Origin: Phylloscopus collybita
Taxonomy: Eukaryota; Chordata; Aves; Passeriformes; Phylloscopidae
DNA: 64,000 bases
Direction: 5' to 3'
Assembly (NCBI GenBank): GCA_027886175.1
Contig: JAJNNQ010000026.1
Location: 22,400,001 to 22,464,000 of the forward strand
The translations under genes were made by a program, and so were the position numbers. Within the stretch, counting starts at the first letter, position 1. Every line of letters starts with the position of its first letter. The notes below the pieces were generated by a model, which was not told the origin of the DNA, did not search any database, and saw only the letters and a program-made list of their open reading frames with translations. Positions 53,101 through 59,100 of the stretch are shown piece after piece.

Positions 53101-56100
53101 TACTTTTTAAATGAGCAGGAAGAACAGGAGAGAGGTTTATGCCTCTGGCTGTAGATATTGTTCATAGTCATAGTGTTGTTTTTGTACAGTTCACACCTGT
53201 GCTGGAATGTATGGGTGTATGTTTGCATATGCACTTACCATTGAGTAACTTTTTTTTTTTTCTGTGAGGCACTTTATATGAGCATTCATGCTTCTTTTGC
53301 TTGCTTTTCCCAGTAAAGTATAATAGCCTGTTGTACAAAGGATCTTAATCCAGGCCTTTTATCTTTCACTGACTTCAAGAGCTTGACTCCCATTATTAAT
53401 CAATACTGATTCATGGAATTTCCTTACTGTAAGCCTTTTAAGAATATTTCATGGTTATAATCATGATTACTGTTTAATATTAAAGATACAGATATATTAT
53501 GATAGCACCGAGGTTTGTGCTGTTAGTCTCAAATATTAACATGCACAGAAACATCTAAAGCAAAATCCTGTGGTTATCTGAATTGTGAGTATGATCTCAA
53601 CTTCTGTGCTAGATAACCAACTGTGTGTTTTTCACTTGAATTTCTTCAGAGCCAAGGTACCAGGAAGTGTAAAACATAGAAATAAAGGTCTAATGCCACT
53701 CTGTATTATGGCTGCTGCAGTGCATTGCAGATTGCATTCTGAAATGCTTTCAAAGTGTGCCTCTGATCAAGGAACCATTACTGTGTAAGGTGCAACACAG
53801 ATTATCCATGTTTGGAGGTACAATCAGCATTCAGAAGATGCTGCTCCTGGTTTGGGATGAAAGTGGAAATAGCTGTTTGAAGGTCAGAAAGATTTGCCCT
53901 AAGCTGGCCTTCATGTTTGATTTTTTTTATAGGTTACCTACCAGATTGCTGTTAATGATTTAGTTTGGCCTCCAGGCACTGCTCTCAGCATTGCACAATG
54001 GGCTGCTTTGAGTTGGCTTAGTATGTATCACCTTTGTCAGGTCGTGGGGTGTATCTAAAAAATAAAGGAGGCTTTTGTTTAAGTTACAGTGCTACAGCTA
54101 AGGTTTTTCTGCTATTCTGGTTTCAGTATTAAGGGGGATGTAGACTTCATTTTATACAGAGTTTTTTAAACAATCTACCAGGGATGCTTCTACGAACTAG
54201 ATGTGAATTATTATGTGTTCTTTTTAGCTTTGTTGCATTCCTGGATACCAGTCATCCACCAATTCATTAGCCATATTTGCTCTTTTATGTAATTTACGTA
54301 ATAAGTTGGTGTTGTTTAGTTTGAGTGAACCTTGTGAAGGTAATACCAGCAGCTCAGCATTTAACAGAAGAGAGGGCCTGAAGGAGTACAGGTCAAAAAA
54401 CCTGACTCTTGCCAGATGTCCTGATGTAATTTTTCCTAAGAGTGCAAAGCATTCTGTTTAGAGACCTGTGTGATTCAGAGATTGTTGTGATTTGCATGTT
54501 TTTGGCTTTATTTATTTTGGGGAAAATTGCAGTACAGAGAGCGAACCACTTATAAGCAAATTACTTCCTGTTCTTTGGAACTAGTGTTATTTTGGGAGTG
54601 GTAAAAAAACCCTCGGTGAGTGACAGTCACGTCAGCCTAGGCAATTCTGTGATTATGTGGCATTTGTTTCTAGTTCTAGAACTTTTTTTAGAACCCTGGC
54701 ATAAACTTTTGAACTTTCATAATACAGAGTATCTTGTATATAAATCCTGTTTTATGTCTATTTATTAACTATTTTGGGGGTAAGTTAATTGAAAATAAAC
54801 CATTGGTGGGGATTGCTATGTATTAAACATGGAAAGCATCAGGATTTAGAGACATTTTCCTTTCCTTCTGTGGGGATTCACAGACTAGGGTCAGGGGAGG
54901 CAAGGACTACTACCTAGGTGGCTTGGGACCCCTTTTGGTGTGCAGGGAAGAGCCTCTTGGAGTTTAGCAAAAATTAGAGTATCTTTTCAGACAGAACCAA
55001 AGGCAAGGAAATAGAGGGATCAGGGAGGAGGAGGATGGCGTAGGAGAGTAGAAGGCTAAAAGAATATAATTGGGAAATGAGATAAATGGAAAGAAACCCA
55101 AGTGTTAGTTCATAAAGATTTTACTGTAAATAATGAGGCCAGCAGGGGAAAAATATATTTCTCTATGTAAAAAACTTGTGTATTTTGTTAGAAACAATTG
55201 TATTTATTTCAAAGTGGAAACCAATAGGAACTTTTAGGAATACTTTGGCGTTATAGGCTTCCCTTGCGATTTAAGGCGGACAGACTCTGAGGCCCTCATT
55301 TTCAGAACAGTGTGCATCAAGGAAATCAGAACCTGTGATAAAAGTCTAAATTCATACAATCATACATTTGTTTAGGTTGGACGAAGGTAGTGGGAGCAGA
55401 AAGGCCCATGAATTAATGTCTCAGTGCTAATTTGTTTTGAACCTAGGTATTTTGGTTGTTGTGTATCTTGGCAACATGTGATGCGCTCTTTATTGGAAAG
55501 TGAAGGATTTGAAAATGCAAAACCAGAAACAATGAAACAAATCAACACCCCTGATCAGTTCTTTGAAAGCTCTGGAAAAATGCTACTTGTATAAAAAGAA
55601 ACCAGCCCAAAGGACTGGTGGCTATCCTTTTGCCTTTAAATGTAGTGATTTCAGTCTTGTATTTCTGTTTTTAGCTTTTTAATGATTTGTTCAAGAATAA
55701 TGCAAACCGGTCTGAGAATACAGAAAGACGACAAAATCAGAACTACTTCATGGAAATGATGACTGTAGAAGGAGTCTATGACTACATAATGTATGTTGGT
55801 AAGAAGTGATTTCTCTTAATTATTCATATACTTCCTGGCAAATATGAAGTTCACAGTCTCTGCTAAGAAATGAAATTCTAATGTAGCAGTCATATGTAAC
55901 TCAACACTTTCAAGCTAGTATACAACTTATTAACATGGTAATTCCTTAGAAGACTTCATTGTGGTGCTAAAATGTCATTTATCCTTCATCATTGCTTTGT
56001 TGCTTTGTTATGTCTCCATCTTTCTGCGACTCAGTAGTATGAGTTTATGAAAGTAGGTCCTGTCCCTTTTCTGAGGTCTACCTAGGCTACTGATAGACTC

Positions 56101-59100
56101 TGGGAATTGGAATTGTTAAATTAATAGAAATAGCTGAAGGAAGTGTTTGAGCAGCACTGTGGAAAATACTGATACTTTCAGCGCTGCACTAACAAAACTG
56201 AAATATTCTTTTCTTGCTTGCAATCTTTTTTTTTTTTTCTTTTCTTTTGAATAAATGATTCTCTCATCCTGAATATTAGGAGACCCTCATATATGTTACT
56301 ACTCAGTGATGTTGCTGTGACTTTGCAGGTAGGGTAGTTTTCCGCATTCCTGACTGGCTGCATCATCTCTTGATGGGAGGAAGAATTCTCTTCAAAAATA
56401 CGTTGGAACTATACACAGATTATTACTTGCATAACAAGTTAGAACAGCTATTTGAGGAGCACCGGTTGGTTTCTCTGATAACACTGCTGAGAGGTCAGTA
56501 ATAGTTACATCTTTGATGAAAAAATAACTGCTTTAGTCTGGGGTTTGAAATCCCTTTAGTGAAGTTTCTGAGTGCTAAACTTTGCAATGCTGACTCCAAC
56601 ACTGGTGAAGTATTAAAGATCAAGTGAGCCTGGGACTAACTTCAGAGCTCGTTGTGGAAAAGTGTTAAGTCACCTATGTTGTTTGTCAGTGATGATTACA
56701 GAAAAAAAGTATTATGAATAATAATTTGCTTGGGTGTGCAAAGAACAAGAAAAACAGAATGAAGGTGGTTTAGTGTATCAATGCAAATGTTTCATGAAGT
56801 CGTCAAGTCATGTCCCTTGTGTGCTATGTCAGTCTTTTATTGTTAATTTTTTGGTTCTCTTTGTTGTGATTGGCTCTTAAAAGGGCTTGAGTGTTCCGGA
56901 CCTTCAAATAAGGGAAGGGGAGAGCACCTAAAAAAAATTTTAAGTTACCTCACAACTTTGTAGTATTACCTGACTGCAGTCTGATCCAAAAATACATCTG
57001 GCCAAAACTCTGGAGTCAGGGCAGCTCTTTCCTTATCAAACCAAAAATGAAGCCTGTGAGTGGCAAATAAGGAGTGCAGTTAGATTTTCAGAGCCTAAAA
57101 CCAAAACTGAGCACCTGTTCTTTCAGACAAATAGCAATTTTTGCTTTCTCATTCATAGGTAAATTTGAAGTTTTTAACAGTTCCAAACAGTGTTTTAGCA
57201 CAAGGTGTAAATACTGCTTATAGTTTTGAAAGCATAAGGGAAAGGAGTAAGGAGATTATAACTAAACTAAAGTAGAATTGATCCAAACTTAGAAGAGAAT
57301 GCTTTAAATTTTGAAAAGAATGAAAACAAATTATGAAAAGTTGATTATGCTTCAAACAGGGGGCGTATCCTGGATTTGATTGGGCTAATGTAAGCAAAAA
57401 GTATTATCTGACAAGACTAGAATTCCCTTCTAATCAACACAATACAGAGAAGAAGTTCAGTTTTGAAGCCACAATCCAAAACATATTTTTATGTCAGTGA
57501 TGTGTAGCTGCCTAAAGATACATTTTTTTTCAATGTGTCTTTGCTGCAGATGCAGTCTTCTGTGAGAACACTGAGCCTCGCTCTCTCCAGGATAAACAGA
57601 AACGAGCAAAGCAGACTTTTGAAGAAATGATGAGATACATTCCAGGTTCTGTATTCCATGACTGCCTGTATGAATGTGCTTAATTGTTCAATATTTAACC
57701 CAAATACAGTCACGCATATCTTTCCAAATCAAGTAATGCTTGGGCTGCTGAGATTTGAGTTGACTGGAATGCCAGGTGTAAACACCCAAGAGTTCAGTTT
57801 TGTCATCTAAGTGTTGCTGACTAAGGTTGTAGCATAGTGATTAATAAAGACATGGTGATGGAAATCAAGAGCTTTACACATGTACTTAATTCCATAAATT
57901 TTCATCTTTTGAATGTTCCTATGGTTTGTGTTTTAGCCAGATGAAAACTGTGTTCAAAAAGGCACATCATTAAGCTGGAAGGGATATCTGAGCTCTCCTT
58001 GCACTGACTGTATAAACTAGGAAAGAGACACCCATTTATTTGAAAGTAATTTTAAAAAATCAGCTTGTGGTTAATTAAACAGTGCATTAGAACAAAATAT
58101 TGGTATTATAAAAAATGTAGTAATTACTTAGGTGTGGAGCCCTGAAGGAAAGAGAGGAGAAAAGGATGATCCCAAAAGTGTGGGGTTTTTTTTTCCATTT
58201 ACCATTTGAGACAGAAAAAAAATGAACTCTTTCTTAAATTTAAACAGTTTTTTTCGTGTTAGTTACTGGAGTTCTGTAACTGCATCATAAAGCTGCTTTG
58301 CAGTGCTTCCTCATGACTTGTGTATTTGTTTTTGGAATTTGATCTAGATTTAATAGGCAAGTGCATTGGGGAAGAGGCTAAATATGAAGGCATCAGGCTT
58401 CTGTTTGATGGACTGCAGCAGCCAGTGCTCAACAAACAGGTAACTCATGGTAATGTGTGACAAACTTGCCTTCTGGCACAGGATTTCCTGAAATGAATGC
58501 TTGATATAACAGAGGAATAGGCTATTACTCAGAATTAAGGATAAAAAGCAGTAGTTTTGCCTTGGAGTGTCCTTAATTTTCTATATTTTCTTTTAGTTAA
58601 CTTATGTACTGCTGGACATCGGGATTCAAGAGCTCTTTCCAGAGCTGAGTAAGGTATGTGCTAACCCTATTCAAGAACTGCAGAATTCTTGAAGCTGCTA
58701 CTGAGTCTGGTCACTGGTGCATTTTTGCTGCTGTTCTCTATTACTAGTATTAATCCTAAATTTTGGGGAAAGTATGTGTTTTTCCAATATGTTGAAATAA
58801 TTGAAATCTGGATTAGTTATATTTTGGATAATTAGCTCTTTCCAAATCAGCTCAGGCCCATTTGTTTACCATGGCAGCAAGTCCAAGCTGCCTTTCAGTA
58901 GACTTGGACAGATCAACAGCAGTCGTGTTCTCTGTGCCTTTCTCTTTGATTGATTGGTCTCCACTCTATTTTATGGATTTCCCAATTTAGGAAGGGAATT
59001 CTGCATGCAAAGCTCAGGTCAGGCTGCAGCATTTTTCTTGAGAATATCTGGCAGGAGGATTTCTTACCTCTATTTTGGTCACTGCAATGTTAACTTCAGC

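Larger units (their letters stand above)
51556..55674 (+). other. SNX14: SNX14 intron 23
   Basis: A 4.1-kb intron holding a perfect 24-bp inverted repeat (51761-51784), a CR1 3' fragment (51865-52178) and a short - strand CR1 end (55345-55400). The rest is unique-looking. Confidence 0.8.
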
